A stretch of 57,109 nucleotides of DNA from Actinomycetota bacterium (GTDB lineage: Bacteria > Actinomycetota > Thermoleophilia > Gaiellales > Gaiellaceae). A model generated the notes under the pieces. That model did not search any database and had not been told where the DNA came from. It saw only the letters and a program-made list of their open reading frames with translations. The position numbers were made by a program, and so were the translations under genes. The DNA is taken from contig VAXG01000039.1 of the NCBI GenBank assembly GCA_005883355.1, forward strand, positions 1 to 57,109. The letters run 5' to 3'. This document shows positions 23,710-31,293 of the stretch, in pieces. Numbering within the stretch: position 1 is the stretch's first letter; each line of letters starts with the position of its first letter.

Positions 23710-25155
23710 TCAGCAGTCGTAGTAGAGAGAGAACTCAGCGGGATGCGGTCGCAGACGGACCACGTCTGCTTCGTTCTCGCGCTTGTAGTCGATCCACGTT
23801 CGGATCAGCTCTTGGCTGAACACGCCGCCCGCGGTCAGGAACTCGTGATCCCTTTCGAGCGCGTCGAGCGCTTCGGCGAGCGAGCCGGGCACCTGCGCCA
23901 CGCCGCGGTCCTCTTCGAAGAGATCCCAGTCCGCGGGCTCGCCGGCGTCGAGACCCTTCTGGATCCCGTCGAGCCCCGCCATCAGCATCGCCGAGAACGC
24001 GAGGTACGGGTTCGCAGCAGCATCGGGACACCGGAACTCGATCCGCTTCGCCTTCGGCGAGTCCGAGTACATCGGGATCCGGATGCACGCGCTGCGGTTC
24101 CGCATCGAATACACGAGGTTGACCGGAGCCTCGTAGCCGGGCACCAACCGGCGGTACGAGTTCGTCGTCGGTGCGCAGAAGGCGAGCAAAGCCGGCGCGT
24201 GTGCGAGCAGGCCGGCTACATACGCGCGGGCCAGCTGCGACAGGCCGGCATAGCCCGACTTGTCCGACATCAGCGGCGTTCCCTCCTTCCAGAGGGACTG
24301 GTGCGTGTGCATGCCGGACCCGTTGTCTCCGAAGATCGGCTTCGGCATGAAGGTCACCGACTTGCCGGCCGCACGGGCGACGTTCTTGACGACGTACTTA
24401 TAGGTCATGACCTGATCGGCCATACGGGTCAGAGACTGGAAGCGAAGGTCGATCTCGCACTGGCCTCCGGAAGCAACCTCGTGATGGTGGAACTCGCACG
24501 GAATGCCGAGACGTTCCAGCGTTAGCACCATCCGGCTGCGCAAGTCGTGCAGCGTGTCGTGCGGTGCGGGTGGGAAGTAGCCCTCTTTCTCGCGCACCGT
24601 GTAGCCGAGGCCGGGCTTGCCCGAGTTCCAGTGGCCTTCGCCCGAGTCGACGGAATAGTGCGAGCGATTCGGTCCGAGCTCGTACGAGACCTCGTCGAAG
24701 ACGAAGAACTCGCATTCGGGGCCCATGTACGCCGTGTCGGCGATCCCGGTCGAGATCAGGTATTCCTCGGCGCGCTTGGCAAGCCGGCGTGGATCCTTGC
24801 CGTAGGGCTCCCGCGTGATCGGATCGGCGATCTCGCAGACCAGTGAGAGCGTCGGCGCCTCGGTGAAGGGATCGAGGATCGCGGACGAGGCGTCGGGCAT
24901 CAGCAGCATGTCCGACTCGGAGATCCCCTGCCAGCCGCGGATCGATGAGCCGTCGAAGCCGAGGCCGTCGTCGAAGGCGGATTCGTCGAGTGCCCGAATC
25001 GGCAGTGTCATGTGCTGCCACGTCCCGAGCAGGTCGCAGAACTTCAGGTCGACCATCTGCGCCGTCGTCTCGCGTGCCCACTCGAGGGCCTCGCGGGCAT
25101 CGGGCGCACTCGCCTGGCCGTTCGCCAGGTAGTGCTTCGTCTCCTCGACCGACAT
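23710..25155 (-). CDS. glnA: Glutamine synthetase type I
   Basis: The 481-aa enzyme makes glutamine from glutamate, ammonia and ATP. Family signatures are FDGSSIRGW near the N-terminus, [32 protein letters not shown] and [12 protein letters not shown] 25155 has GGAG upstream; the longer frame runs into the leader. At the position where adenylylated enzymes carry Tyr (DKxLYxLPPEE), this protein has [10 protein letters not shown], i.e. Phe near residue 413, so classical adenylylation should be impossible. It heads the glnA-GNAT-glnK-amt operon behind its own promoter and attenuator-like leader. Confidence 0.95.
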   Translation of the reverse strand: MSVEETKHYLANGQASAPDAREALEWARETTAQMVDLKFCDLLGTWQHMTLPIRALDESAFDDGLGFDGSSIRGWQGISESDMLLMPDASSAILDPFTEAPTLSLVCEIADPITREPYGKDPRRLAKRAEEYLISTGIADTAYMGPECEFFVFDEVSYELGPNRSHYSVDSGEGHWNSGKPGLGYTVREKEGYFPPAPHDTLHDLRSRMVLTLERLGIPCEFHHHEVASGGQCEIDLRFQSLTRMADQVMTYKYVVKNVARAAGKSVTFMPKPIFGDNGSGMHTHQSLWKEGTPLMSDKSGYAGLSQLARAYVAGLLAHAPALLAFCAPTTNSYRRLVPGYEAPVNLVYSMRNRSACIRIPMYSDSPKAKRIEFRCPDAAANPYLAFSAMLMAGLDGIQKGLDAGEPADWDLFEEDRGVAQVPGSLAEALDALERDHEFLTAGGVFSQELIRTWIDYKRENEADVVRLRPHPAEFSLYYDC

Positions 25156-25180
25156 GTCGCTCCTTCCGACTCGGGACCAC

Positions 25181-25228
25181 AAAAAAAGAGCCCAGGACTC
25201 GCGCTGAGTCCTGAGGCTCCATTGCCTC
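25181..25228 (-). promoter_or_regulatory. Attenuator-like terminator in the glnA leader
   Basis: On the minus strand GAGCCTCAGGACTC (25219-25206) pairs with GAGTCCTGGGCTC (25200-25188) and is followed by seven T residues (25187-25181), an intrinsic terminator only ~25 nt before glnA. An alternative stem GAGGC/GCCTC (25228-25213) takes part of the terminator's 5' arm, and another hairpin CCCGCC/GGCGGG (25250-25231) lies upstream. This is a classic attenuator layout. It could instead only end readthrough from the WYL regulator gene, but the good promoter lies upstream of it. Confidence 0.7.
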
Positions 25229-25263
25229 GGCGCCCGCCTTCGGCGGCGGGACACCTGGACGGC

Positions 25264-25293
25264 ACCTTAGCGGGACGGCCGGACTGCGGTCAA
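25264..25293 (-). promoter_or_regulatory. Sigma-70-type promoter of glnA operon
   Basis: On the minus strand TTGACC (25293-25288) and TAAGGT (25269-25264) are separated by 18 nt. Transcription would begin near 25257, giving a ~100-nt leader that includes the terminator hairpin. The -35 box overlaps the stop codon region of the WYL regulator gene. Confidence 0.6.
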
Positions 25294-26201
25294 GCGTAAA
25301 GCGCTGCGACCTCGCGAGCCGTGGCAGCCAAGCGCCTACGCAGCTGCGGCGGTTCGAGCACCTCGGCGTCGGGCCCGAACTTCAACAGCTCGCGGAACGC
25401 GACTTCGAGGCTCTGGAACCCGACGACGTAGACACCGCCGTCCCCTTGTTGATCCGCAGGAAGAAACCGCCGCGCGAGCTCACTCGCTCTCACCTTCACC
25501 TCCACGCGGGGGAGCGACTGCTCGAACGTCCGCGACCACTCCTCCCAGAACGCGGGGAGCTCGAATTCCTCAGGACGCTGAAAGCCTTCGTCCCGAACGC
25601 GCACGGATGCAAAACGGGAGACGCGATAGACGCGCATGCCGGCGCTGCGTCGCGCAACCAGGTACCAGGCGCCGCCTTTGAGCACGAGCCCGAGCGGGTC
25701 GAGCGTCCGCTGCACGACCTTGCGTCCCTCGCGGTAGCGCGTGCCCAGCCGCTTTCCCTGCCACGTCGCGGCGGCGATCACCGGTAGGTGGGGCACCGTA
25801 TCCTCGGCTCGAAACCAACCGCGGGTGTCGAGATGGAAGTAGCGCTCGGCGCGACTCGCCCGCTCCTGCAGCTCTGCAGGGAGTGCCGCGAGCACCTTGA
25901 GCCGCGCGTTCGTGAGCACTCCTCCGAGGCCGAGCTCGGCGGCTGGAGCCGGAGCCACGAACAACGCCTCAGCCTCGGCCGCGGTCAAACCGGTCAGCTT
26001 CGTCCGGTAACCACCTGCAAGCCGGTAGCCACCGGCAGGCCCTCGGATCGCCTCCACCGGAACACCGGCCGCACCGAGGGCCTCCAGATCACGATGAATC
26101 GTCCGGACCGAAACCGCGAAATGGGCCGCCAGTTCCGTCGCGGTGAGCTGTCCTCGGAGCTGCAAAACGAGCAGGAGGGAAACCAGCCGGGTCGCCCGCA
26201 T
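25290..26201 (-). CDS. WYL-domain transcriptional regulator (YafY/DeoR-type HTH)
   Basis: The 303-aa protein has an N-terminal winged helix (about residues 1-60; LTATELAAHFAVSVRTIHRDL is the HTH, IRGPAGGYRL the wing) and a WYL domain (about 135-215, with LVLKGGAWYLVAR). A C-terminal extension follows. WYL domains bind nucleic acid or nucleotide-like ligands, and such regulators often respond to DNA damage or metabolites. The gene is divergent from the small ORF and cupin at 26257, its likeliest targets together with itself. Confidence 0.88.
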   Translation of the reverse strand: MRATRLVSLLLVLQLRGQLTATELAAHFAVSVRTIHRDLEALGAAGVPVEAIRGPAGGYRLAGGYRTKLTGLTAAEAEALFVAPAPAAELGLGGVLTNARLKVLAALPAELQERASRAERYFHLDTRGWFRAEDTVPHLPVIAAATWQGKRLGTRYREGRKVVQRTLDPLGLVLKGGAWYLVARRSAGMRVYRVSRFASVRVRDEGFQRPEEFELPAFWEEWSRTFEQSLPRVEVKVRASELARRFLPADQQGDGGVYVVGFQSLEVAFRELLKFGPDAEVLEPPQLRRRLAATAREVAALYA

Positions 26202-26256
26202 CGAGCGTGAACATACATGACAGAGGATGGCGTGTATATGTCCTAGGCTGTCTCAC
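26202..26256. promoter_or_regulatory. Divergent promoter region with imperfect dyad
   Basis: The 55-nt gap between the WYL regulator and the gene at 26257 contains ACATACA and TGTATATGT about 20 nt apart as an imperfect inverted repeat. This is a candidate operator for autoregulation and control of the divergent gene. The AT-rich core stands out against the GC-rich surroundings. Confidence 0.4.
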
Positions 26257-26409
26257 GTGAGCGACGAATCGCAGACGCCGGCCGAATCGTCGGGGCCGGA
26301 GCTCGACCGCGAGCAACGCCGGCTGGAGCGGCTTCGCCTCGTCAACGAGCTGTGGCCGCCCCCGGATCGGTTCGATGATCCCGATCCCCCGCCGCAGGAA
26401 GCGGCATGA
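26257..26409 (+). CDS. Small acidic hypothetical protein
   Basis: A 50-aa protein from GTG 26257, beginning MSDESQTPAESSGPELDREQ and ending in a proline/aspartate-rich tail. No family is recognised. The stop overlaps the cupin ATG (26406-26409), so translation is probably coupled and the ORF is likely real despite its size. An in-frame start at 26227 would fall in the divergent promoter region and was not chosen. Confidence 0.5.
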   Translation: MSDESQTPAESSGPELDREQRRLERLRLVNELWPPPDRFDDPDPPPQEAA

Positions 26410-26849
26410 GCAACATCTTCGCCGACGACTGGGATGCGACAGACGACTGGTCCGGCGGGGGCGCGAAGTCGAAGCGCCTCGTCGATCGCGGGCCACAGCT
26501 CGGCGCAACCGTGTACGAGCTCGGGCCGGGGAACTTCGTCGTCTATCACTTCCATCACGGCTCCGAGGAGCTCCTGTTCGTGTTGCGCGGACGTCCCGCA
26601 CTGCGGGGTCCCGAGGGCGAACGGCAACTCGAGGAAGGCGAGGTCGTGCACTTCCCGGTCGGGCCCGACGGCGCGCACGGACTGCACAATCGAACCGAGG
26701 GGCTCGTCCGCTACGTCGTGGCGGGCATTCGCGTCTCTCCCGAGGTTGCGGAATATCCCGATCTCAAGAAGATCACGGCGCAGGCGCGCACCGAATCGCA
26801 GACCGGCGAGCGATTGTGGCTGATCCACGACCTCGAATCCGAAGCGTAG
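26406..26849 (+). CDS. Cupin-domain protein
   Basis: The 147-aa single-domain cupin has VYHFHHGSEELLFVLRGRPALR (metal-site histidines and glutamate of motif 1) and VVHFPVGPDGAHGLHN (motif 2 histidine). The N-terminus is acidic. Such small cupins bind a divalent metal and may act as isomerases or sugar/ligand-binding proteins; the reaction cannot be told here. It is coupled to the upstream small ORF and divergent from a WYL regulator. Confidence 0.8.
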   Translation: MSNIFADDWDATDDWSGGGAKSKRLVDRGPQLGATVYELGPGNFVVYHFHHGSEELLFVLRGRPALRGPEGERQLEEGEVVHFPVGPDGAHGLHNRTEGLVRYVVAGIRVSPEVAEYPDLKKITAQARTESQTGERLWLIHDLESEA

Positions 26850-26991
26850 GAACCCACCGCATTTGACACGTTTGCTAGCGTCTCGACGGTATGACGCTCT
26901 TCTTCGGCTGACTCAGCACGTCCCGTGCGCCGCCTGCGCGTAGCAGGTGTTCTACGCGTACCCGTGTCCCGCCGAATCGTAGGAGCTCGAA
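26850..26991 (+). promoter_or_regulatory. Leader/promoter region of the ABC exporter
   Basis: These 142 nt contain no convincing gene. TTGACA near 26874 is a perfect -35 box, with CGGTAT 18 nt further on as a weak -10, so transcription of the ABC pair may start here. No terminator for the cupin transcript is evident. Confidence 0.35.
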
Positions 26992-27807
26992 GTGTTCGCA
27001 GTAGAAGTCGACAACTTGCGCAAGGAGTTCTTCCGCCGCGATGCGGCGCGAACGCACATGCGCAAACGACGTAGGCGCGTGGCGGCGCTCGAGGACGTGA
27101 CGTTCACGATGGAGCGCGGCGAATGTCTTGCGATCCTGGGCCAGAACGGCTCGGGCAAGTCGACGTTGGTCCGGCTGCTTTCGACGCTGCTGCTGCCGGA
27201 CGGCGGCACCGCGACGATCTTCGGCCACGACGTCGTCCGCGACTCGCGCTCGGTGCAGAGGCTCGTGAACCGAGTGTCCGTCGAGGCCTCGTTCTTCAAG
27301 AAGATGTCGTCCGAGGAGAACCTGTCGTATGCCGCGAGGTTCTACGGCATGGGCCCGACCGAGACGCGGGAGAAGATCCCGAGGATCCTGAGCCGTGTCG
27401 GTTTCCCGAGGGACCGAAAGCACGAGGGCATGGAGCACCTGTCTCGGGGAATGCAGCAGAAGGTCGCGCTCGCGCGCGCGCTGCTCACCTCGCCGGTGCT
27501 GTTGCTGCTAGACGAGCCGACGACGGGTCTCGACCCGCGCTCGAAGCTCGAGGTCCAGGACTTCATCCGCGAGGTGCGGAGGACGCACGACGCCACGATC
27601 CTCCTCTGCACGCACGACCTCCAGGAGGCCGAGATCCTGGCCGACCGCATCGGCATCCTCGACCGCGGCAGGCTGATCGCGCTCGCCTCTGCCGACGAGT
27701 TGAAGGAGCGGTACAAGGCCGACACGCTCGAGGACGCGTTCTTCTCGGCGACGGGTCGTTCCTTCGAGGAGGAAGACGAAGATGCGGAAAGGGGTGTGTT
27801 CGCATGA
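26992..27807 (+). CDS. ABC transporter ATP-binding protein
   Basis: The 271-aa ATPase has Walker A GQNGSGKST (about residues 50-58), Q-loop region, signature LSRGMQQK (in place of LSGGQ), Walker B LLLLDEPTTGLDP and the switch histidine in CTHDLQEAE. An arginine-rich insert (HMRKRRRRV) lies before the first strand. It pairs with the ABC-2 permease encoded next by an ATGA overlap (27804-27807), forming an exporter of the drug/lipid/polysaccharide class. The substrate is unknown; the neighbouring rhamnose genes on the other strand make a glycan possible but do not prove it. Confidence 0.88.
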   Translation: MFAVEVDNLRKEFFRRDAARTHMRKRRRRVAALEDVTFTMERGECLAILGQNGSGKSTLVRLLSTLLLPDGGTATIFGHDVVRDSRSVQRLVNRVSVEASFFKKMSSEENLSYAARFYGMGPTETREKIPRILSRVGFPRDRKHEGMEHLSRGMQQKVALARALLTSPVLLLLDEPTTGLDPRSKLEVQDFIREVRRTHDATILLCTHDLQEAEILADRIGILDRGRLIALASADELKERYKADTLEDAFFSATGRSFEEEDEDAERGVFA

Positions 27808-28646
27808 GCGTGGTCCCCGGTCCAAGCTCGTCGCTGCGCCACGAGGCGGTGTCGTTCGCCGGCGTGGTCGAGCGGAACTGGTACCTGATCAAGCGCTACG
27901 GCTGGTGGGAGCTCGCGTTCTTCTTCTGGTCGCTCGCGAACACGCTCACGATCGTCTTCATCGCAAAGGGGATCAAGGCGGCGGGCGGTCAGATCGACGT
28001 CAACCGGGCGACGACGACGCTGTTGATCGGCGCTGTCATCTGGTCCTTCCTCGGGCTCGTCTTCGAGTTCATGACCGAGACAGTCGCGTGGGAGCGTTGG
28101 GAGGGCACGATCGAGTACACCTTCATGGCGCCGATCCGCCGCCCCGTCCACCTGGCCGGTGTCGGGATCTTCGCGGTGCTCTACGGGGTCCTCCGCAGCG
28201 CGGTCCTGTTCGTCGTGATTGCGCTGATGTTCGGGTTGCACATGCCGGACGCGAACTTCCTCGCGGCGGCGATCGTGCTCGCGATCGCGTCGATCTCGTT
28301 CATGGGCATCGGGACGATGACCTCCGTGCTGCCGCTGATCTCACCCGAGAAGGGCGCACAGCTCGGTTTCATCGCTCAGGGAACGTTGCTCGTCATCTCC
28401 GGCGTGTACTACCCGGTGTCCGTGCTGCCCGGCTGGATGCAGTGGCTGTCGACCATCTCGCCGGCGACGTATGCGCTGCGCGGCATCCGGCATGCGATCC
28501 TCGACGGAGCGGGGATCACCTCGTTGTGGGGCGACATCTGGCCGCTGATCATCATCGGCGTGATTGCGTTCCCACTCGGCGTCTGGATCTTCAAGCAGGG
28601 CGAGATCTACGCCAAGAAGCACGGGAAGTTGAAGCGTTCAGGCTAG
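27804..28646 (+). CDS. ABC-2 type transporter permease
   Basis: The 280-aa membrane protein has six predicted helices starting at about residue 35. ERWEGTIEYTFMAPIRRPVHL is the conserved cytoplasmic loop of ABC-2 permeases, and ISGVYYPVSVLPGWMQWLSTISPATYALRG is the typical late-helix segment before the last helices (only part is diagnostic: YPVSVLPGW). ATG 27804 overlaps the ATPase stop. A longer frame upstream is the ATPase read out of frame. The 3' end overlaps rmlD by 9 nt on the other strand. Confidence 0.88.
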   Translation: MSVVPGPSSSLRHEAVSFAGVVERNWYLIKRYGWWELAFFFWSLANTLTIVFIAKGIKAAGGQIDVNRATTTLLIGAVIWSFLGLVFEFMTETVAWERWEGTIEYTFMAPIRRPVHLAGVGIFAVLYGVLRSAVLFVVIALMFGLHMPDANFLAAAIVLAIASISFMGIGTMTSVLPLISPEKGAQLGFIAQGTLLVISGVYYPVSVLPGWMQWLSTISPATYALRGIRHAILDGAGITSLWGDIWPLIIIGVIAFPLGVWIFKQGEIYAKKHGKLKRSG

Positions 28647-29486
28647 ACGTTTGAGGCATTCGCGCAGGCCCTCTCGCCAGTGCGGGAGGGTCGGCGCATC
28701 CTTCTCGCTGCGGAGCACGGAATACGCGGGCCGCGGCGCCGAGCGGCCGAGCTCGTCGCTCGAGATGCGACGCACGCGCGTGCCGAGGGCGGCTTCTTCG
28801 AAGATCGCCTCGGCAAACTCGGCCCAGGTCGCATCCCCGTCGGCGGCCAGGTGCCACACGCCGAAGGGGCGCCCCAGGAGTTCGCGCGTCGCAGCGGCAA
28901 GGTGCCCGACGTAGGTCGGGGAGGTGCGCTGGTCGTCGACCACGGCGATCTCGTCGCGCTCGCGCGCGAGGCTGAGCATCGTGCGCACGAAGTTCTTCCC
29001 CGTCGGTCCGAAGAGCCCGGAGCTGCGCACGATCCAGGACTGCTCTCCCGCCGCGGCCTCGCCGTACAGCTTGGTGCGCCCGTAGGCCGAGAGAGGGTTG
29101 GGCGGATCGGATTCGAGATACGGCTCGCTCTTACGGCCGTCGAAGACGTAGTCCGTGGAGTAGTAGACGAGCGAAGCGCCCAACTCGGCGGCATGGCGCG
29201 TCCCACCCACGTTGACGGCGGCTGCGCCCTGCGGATCGACCTCGGCCCCGTCGACGTCGGTCCACGCGGCAGCGTGAAGCACGAGCGCGGGCGACTGGGC
29301 TGATGCAGGAGGGGGGAACGTCACGTCCCAATCCGCGTGGGTGAAACCCACTCCGGCCGGAAACTCCTCGACGAGCGCGCGACCGAGTTGGCCGCCCGCG
29401 CCCGTGATTACCGTGCGCTCTGGTCCCGTTCCGACAGGATCGGCGATGTCGTGCTCCAGAGATGGGCTACGCGGGGATCGTCCCAC
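28638..29486 (-). CDS. rmlD: dTDP-4-dehydrorhamnose reductase
   Basis: The 282-aa SDR performs the last step of dTDP-L-rhamnose synthesis. It shows VITGAGGQLGRALV (NAD(P)-binding), the DVTFPP region, HAAAWTDVDGAE, YYSTDYVFDG, and YGRTKLYGE with the catalytic Tyr and Lys. No ATG, GTG or TTG lies just before the Rossmann motif, so the start is uncertain: GTG 29486 is the nearest clear candidate and gives a 79-nt overlap with the rmlA-rmlC gene upstream. rmlB is not in this window. Confidence 0.88.
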   Translation of the reverse strand: MGRSPRSPSLEHDIADPVGTGPERTVITGAGGQLGRALVEEFPAGVGFTHADWDVTFPPPASAQSPALVLHAAAWTDVDGAEVDPQGAAAVNVGGTRHAAELGASLVYYSTDYVFDGRKSEPYLESDPPNPLSAYGRTKLYGEAAAGEQSWIVRSSGLFGPTGKNFVRTMLSLARERDEIAVVDDQRTSPTYVGHLAAATRELLGRPFGVWHLAADGDATWAEFAEAIFEEAALGTRVRRISSDELGRSAPRPAYSVLRSEKDAPTLPHWREGLRECLKRLA

Positions 29487-30580
29487 GGCAGCTGATGCTC
29501 GTCGGGGTCGGCTGGGTCGTACTCCTCGGTGACGTGGTAGATCATCAGGACGTCGGTAAGCGCCTCGAAGCCGTGTGCCAGGTTGCCCGGGACGTACACG
29601 GCGGCGAAATTGCCTTCGCCGATGTCCTCGTAGAAAGCCTCTCCCGTCTCGCGGTCGAACGCAACGACACGCGCGCGTCCTTGCAGGCAGACGAAGAGAT
29701 CGTCCTGGCCGCGCTCGTGGTAGTGCAACCCTCGGATCGTTCCCTCCCGCGAGAAGGAGACGTTCGTCTGGCGGATCGGCTTCGGCAGGTCGCCGGTGCG
29801 GGCGATCTCCACGAGCCATCCTCGCTCGTCCTCGAAGCGTCGCAACGGGGTCGGGCGCGGGCGCTCCGAGCCGAAATGCGGCCGCCGGACACGCTCGATC
29901 ACCTCGTAGTAGGCGTCGATCGACTCTCCCGCATCTCCCCAGTACTCCTCGAAGACATCGAATTCCAGCGTCCCGGCACGGACGTAGTGGTTGTTCACGT
30001 CGGTGATCTCGAGCTCGCCGCGGCCCGACGGCTCGAGCTCGGCGATCACGTCGAAGACGTCCGGCTCGTAGCAATAGAGGCCGGTGACCGCGAGTCGTCC
30101 CGGCGGCTCGACCGGCTTCTCGACGATCTCCGTGATCCGCCCGTTCTCGATCCGCGGCACGCCGAGATGCCGGAGATGCTCTGTCTCGCGCACGTGCGCG
30201 AGAAGCACTCGAGCTCCCGCACGCTGCCCCCCAAAGTTCTCGATCGTCGCCGCGATCGACCCACCAAAGATGTTGTCGGCGAGCATCACGACGACGCGAT
30301 CGGAGCCGATGAACTCCCGGGCAAGGCCGAGCGCTTCCGCGATCCCGCCGGGGCGCTCCTGATTGCCGTACTCGAGCTCCGCACCTAGGAGCCGCCGGAA
30401 GTCCTCGACGTGCTCACCGCCGGTCACGAGCATGAGCTCTTTCACGCCAGCCTCGTGCAGGGCGTCGATGGCCCAGAGGACCATCGGCTTATCGTGCACC
30501 GGCAGGAGGTGCTTGTTCGTGATCCGGGTGAGCGGATGGAGACGTGACCCGGTCCCGCCGGCTAGGACGACGCCCTTCAT
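29408..30580 (-). CDS. RmlA-RmlC fusion: nucleotidyltransferase + 3,5-epimerase
   Basis: The 390-aa protein joins two enzymes of dTDP-rhamnose synthesis. Residues 1-235 are a glucose-1-phosphate thymidylyltransferase (MKGVVLAGGTGSRLHPLT; NKHLLPVHDKPM; MLADNIFGG). Residues 250-390 are a dTDP-4-dehydrorhamnose 3,5-epimerase-like cupin (GTIRGLHYHERGQDD with the catalytic His, YVPGNLAHGF, and the family's end SPILSERD). ATG 30580 matches the N-terminus of the nucleotidyltransferase family. RmlA and RmlC are usually separate proteins. With rmlD downstream, only rmlB (4,6-dehydratase) is missing here. Confidence 0.88.
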   Translation of the reverse strand: MKGVVLAGGTGSRLHPLTRITNKHLLPVHDKPMVLWAIDALHEAGVKELMLVTGGEHVEDFRRLLGAELEYGNQERPGGIAEALGLAREFIGSDRVVVMLADNIFGGSIAATIENFGGQRAGARVLLAHVRETEHLRHLGVPRIENGRITEIVEKPVEPPGRLAVTGLYCYEPDVFDVIAELEPSGRGELEITDVNNHYVRAGTLEFDVFEEYWGDAGESIDAYYEVIERVRRPHFGSERPRPTPLRRFEDERGWLVEIARTGDLPKPIRQTNVSFSREGTIRGLHYHERGQDDLFVCLQGRARVVAFDRETGEAFYEDIGEGNFAAVYVPGNLAHGFEALTDVLMIYHVTEEYDPADPDEHQLPWDDPRVAHLWSTTSPILSERDQSAR

Positions 30581-30658
30581 GCCGGAGGCGATGCTAGTGG
30601 GCCTGCCGCCATGAGCGCCGCACGTCTGAACTCCCGCCGGCCGGGGTACCCTGAAGCG

Positions 30659-31102
30659 ATGGAAAAACGCCGACGGGACATGGGACACGCCGCCGAGGAG
30701 ATCGAGCAACTCTTCGCCGATCTCTGGGAAGTCTTTCCCTTCTCACGTGGGATGCGTCGCAGCTATCGGCCTGAGGTCGACGTTTACCGGACCGAGGGCC
30801 CACCCTCGCTCACCGTCCTCGTCGAGCTTCCCGGAGTCGATCCGAGCCAGGTGAAGGTCGTCGCCTCGCCGCAGGCGCTTCTCATCGCAGGCGAGCGCCA
30901 GCGCCCCAAGGATTGCGGGCAGTACCAGCAGCTCGAGATCGAATACGGCCCGTTCCAGCGCCAGGTGACGCTCGCGGAAGACGTCGACCCGGAGCAGGCG
31001 ACAGCAACCTACGAGCGCGGGTTTCTCACCATCAAGCTTCCGATCGCGCCGGAGCCGGCTCCGGCCGAGCGCATCTCGATCGTGGTGACCTCATCATCAT
31101 GA
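30659..31102 (+). CDS. Hsp20/alpha-crystallin small heat-shock protein
   Basis: The 147-aa chaperone has an alpha-crystallin domain (about residues 38-130): YRPEVDVYRTEG, LTVLVELPGVDPSQVKV, LLIAGER, FQRQVTLAEDVD and ATYERGFLTIKLP. It holds unfolding proteins in the cytosol. ATG 30659 suits the family; ATG 30611 would add 16 poorly conserved residues. The stop TGA (31100-31102) overlaps the first base triplet of the family A element, which carries the same strand on to lon, so hsp20 and lon probably form a protein quality operon. No HAIR or CIRCE operator was found upstream. Confidence 0.88.
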   Translation: MEKRRRDMGHAAEEIEQLFADLWEVFPFSRGMRRSYRPEVDVYRTEGPPSLTVLVELPGVDPSQVKVVASPQALLIAGERQRPKDCGQYQQLEIEYGPFQRQVTLAEDVDPEQATATYERGFLTIKLPIAPEPAPAERISIVVTSSS

Positions 31103-31290
31103 CCGTCGCTCGCCTGCGGCTCGCTCCCGTGAGGGAAACCATGTTTCCCCCACGAGCCCCCTTCTTCAGGGATCGCCTCAGCCCCCGCGCCGCTGAGATC
31201 GCCGCGTGGGCCAAGGAGAAAGAGCGGGGAAACCTCCCGGTTTTCCCTTTCGCCCCTTCCACCGCTCATAGGCCACAGGTCGGCCTATGA
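31099..31290 (+). CDS. Possible 63-aa ORF inside family A element, copy 2
   Basis: ATG 31099 overlaps the hsp20 stop and the TGA 31288-31290 overlaps the lon ATG, so the frame links the two genes without a gap. The peptide starts MTVARLRLAPVRETMF and is similar to the ORF in copy 1. Translation through it would unfold the hairpin over the lon start. There is no evidence for a protein function. Confidence 0.3.
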   Translation: MTVARLRLAPVRETMFPPRAPFFRDRLSPRAAEIAAWAKEKERGNLPVFPFAPSTAHRPQVGL

Positions 31291-31293
31291 GCG
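31099..31293 (+). repeat. Family A palindromic intergenic element, copy 2 (hsp20/lon junction)
   Basis: The unit runs from ATGA 31099-31102 to ATGA 31287-31290, the same 192-nt length as copy 1, with 18 substitutions. Its 3' hairpin is a perfect 12-bp stem: CGCTCATAGGCC (31263-31274) with GGCCTATGAGCG (31282-31293), loop ACAGGTC. The stem contains the lon ATG (31287-31289) while AGG sits in the loop. Compared with copy 1, the pair C-G at 294/310 is A-T here (31270/31286), a compensatory change. The GGGGAAACC stem survives with a G-U pair; the first stem has one A-C mismatch. Confidence 0.87.

Noticed and set aside
21058-24525. 1155-codon open frame on the plus strand
   Set aside because: It is antisense to amt, glnK, GNAT and glnA, all well supported; its translation is Arg/Asp/Glu-rich low complexity typical of GC-rich shadow frames.
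25181-25222. Leader peptide starting at the ATG in the glnA terminator hairpin
   Set aside because: The frame runs far into glnA out of frame and has no run of a regulatory codon; it looks like a shadow.
31263-31293. RNA thermometer controlling lon
   Set aside because: The perfect 12-bp GC-rich stem is too stable to melt with modest heat, and the same hairpin sits before sufU, which is not a heat-shock gene. Coupling fits better.
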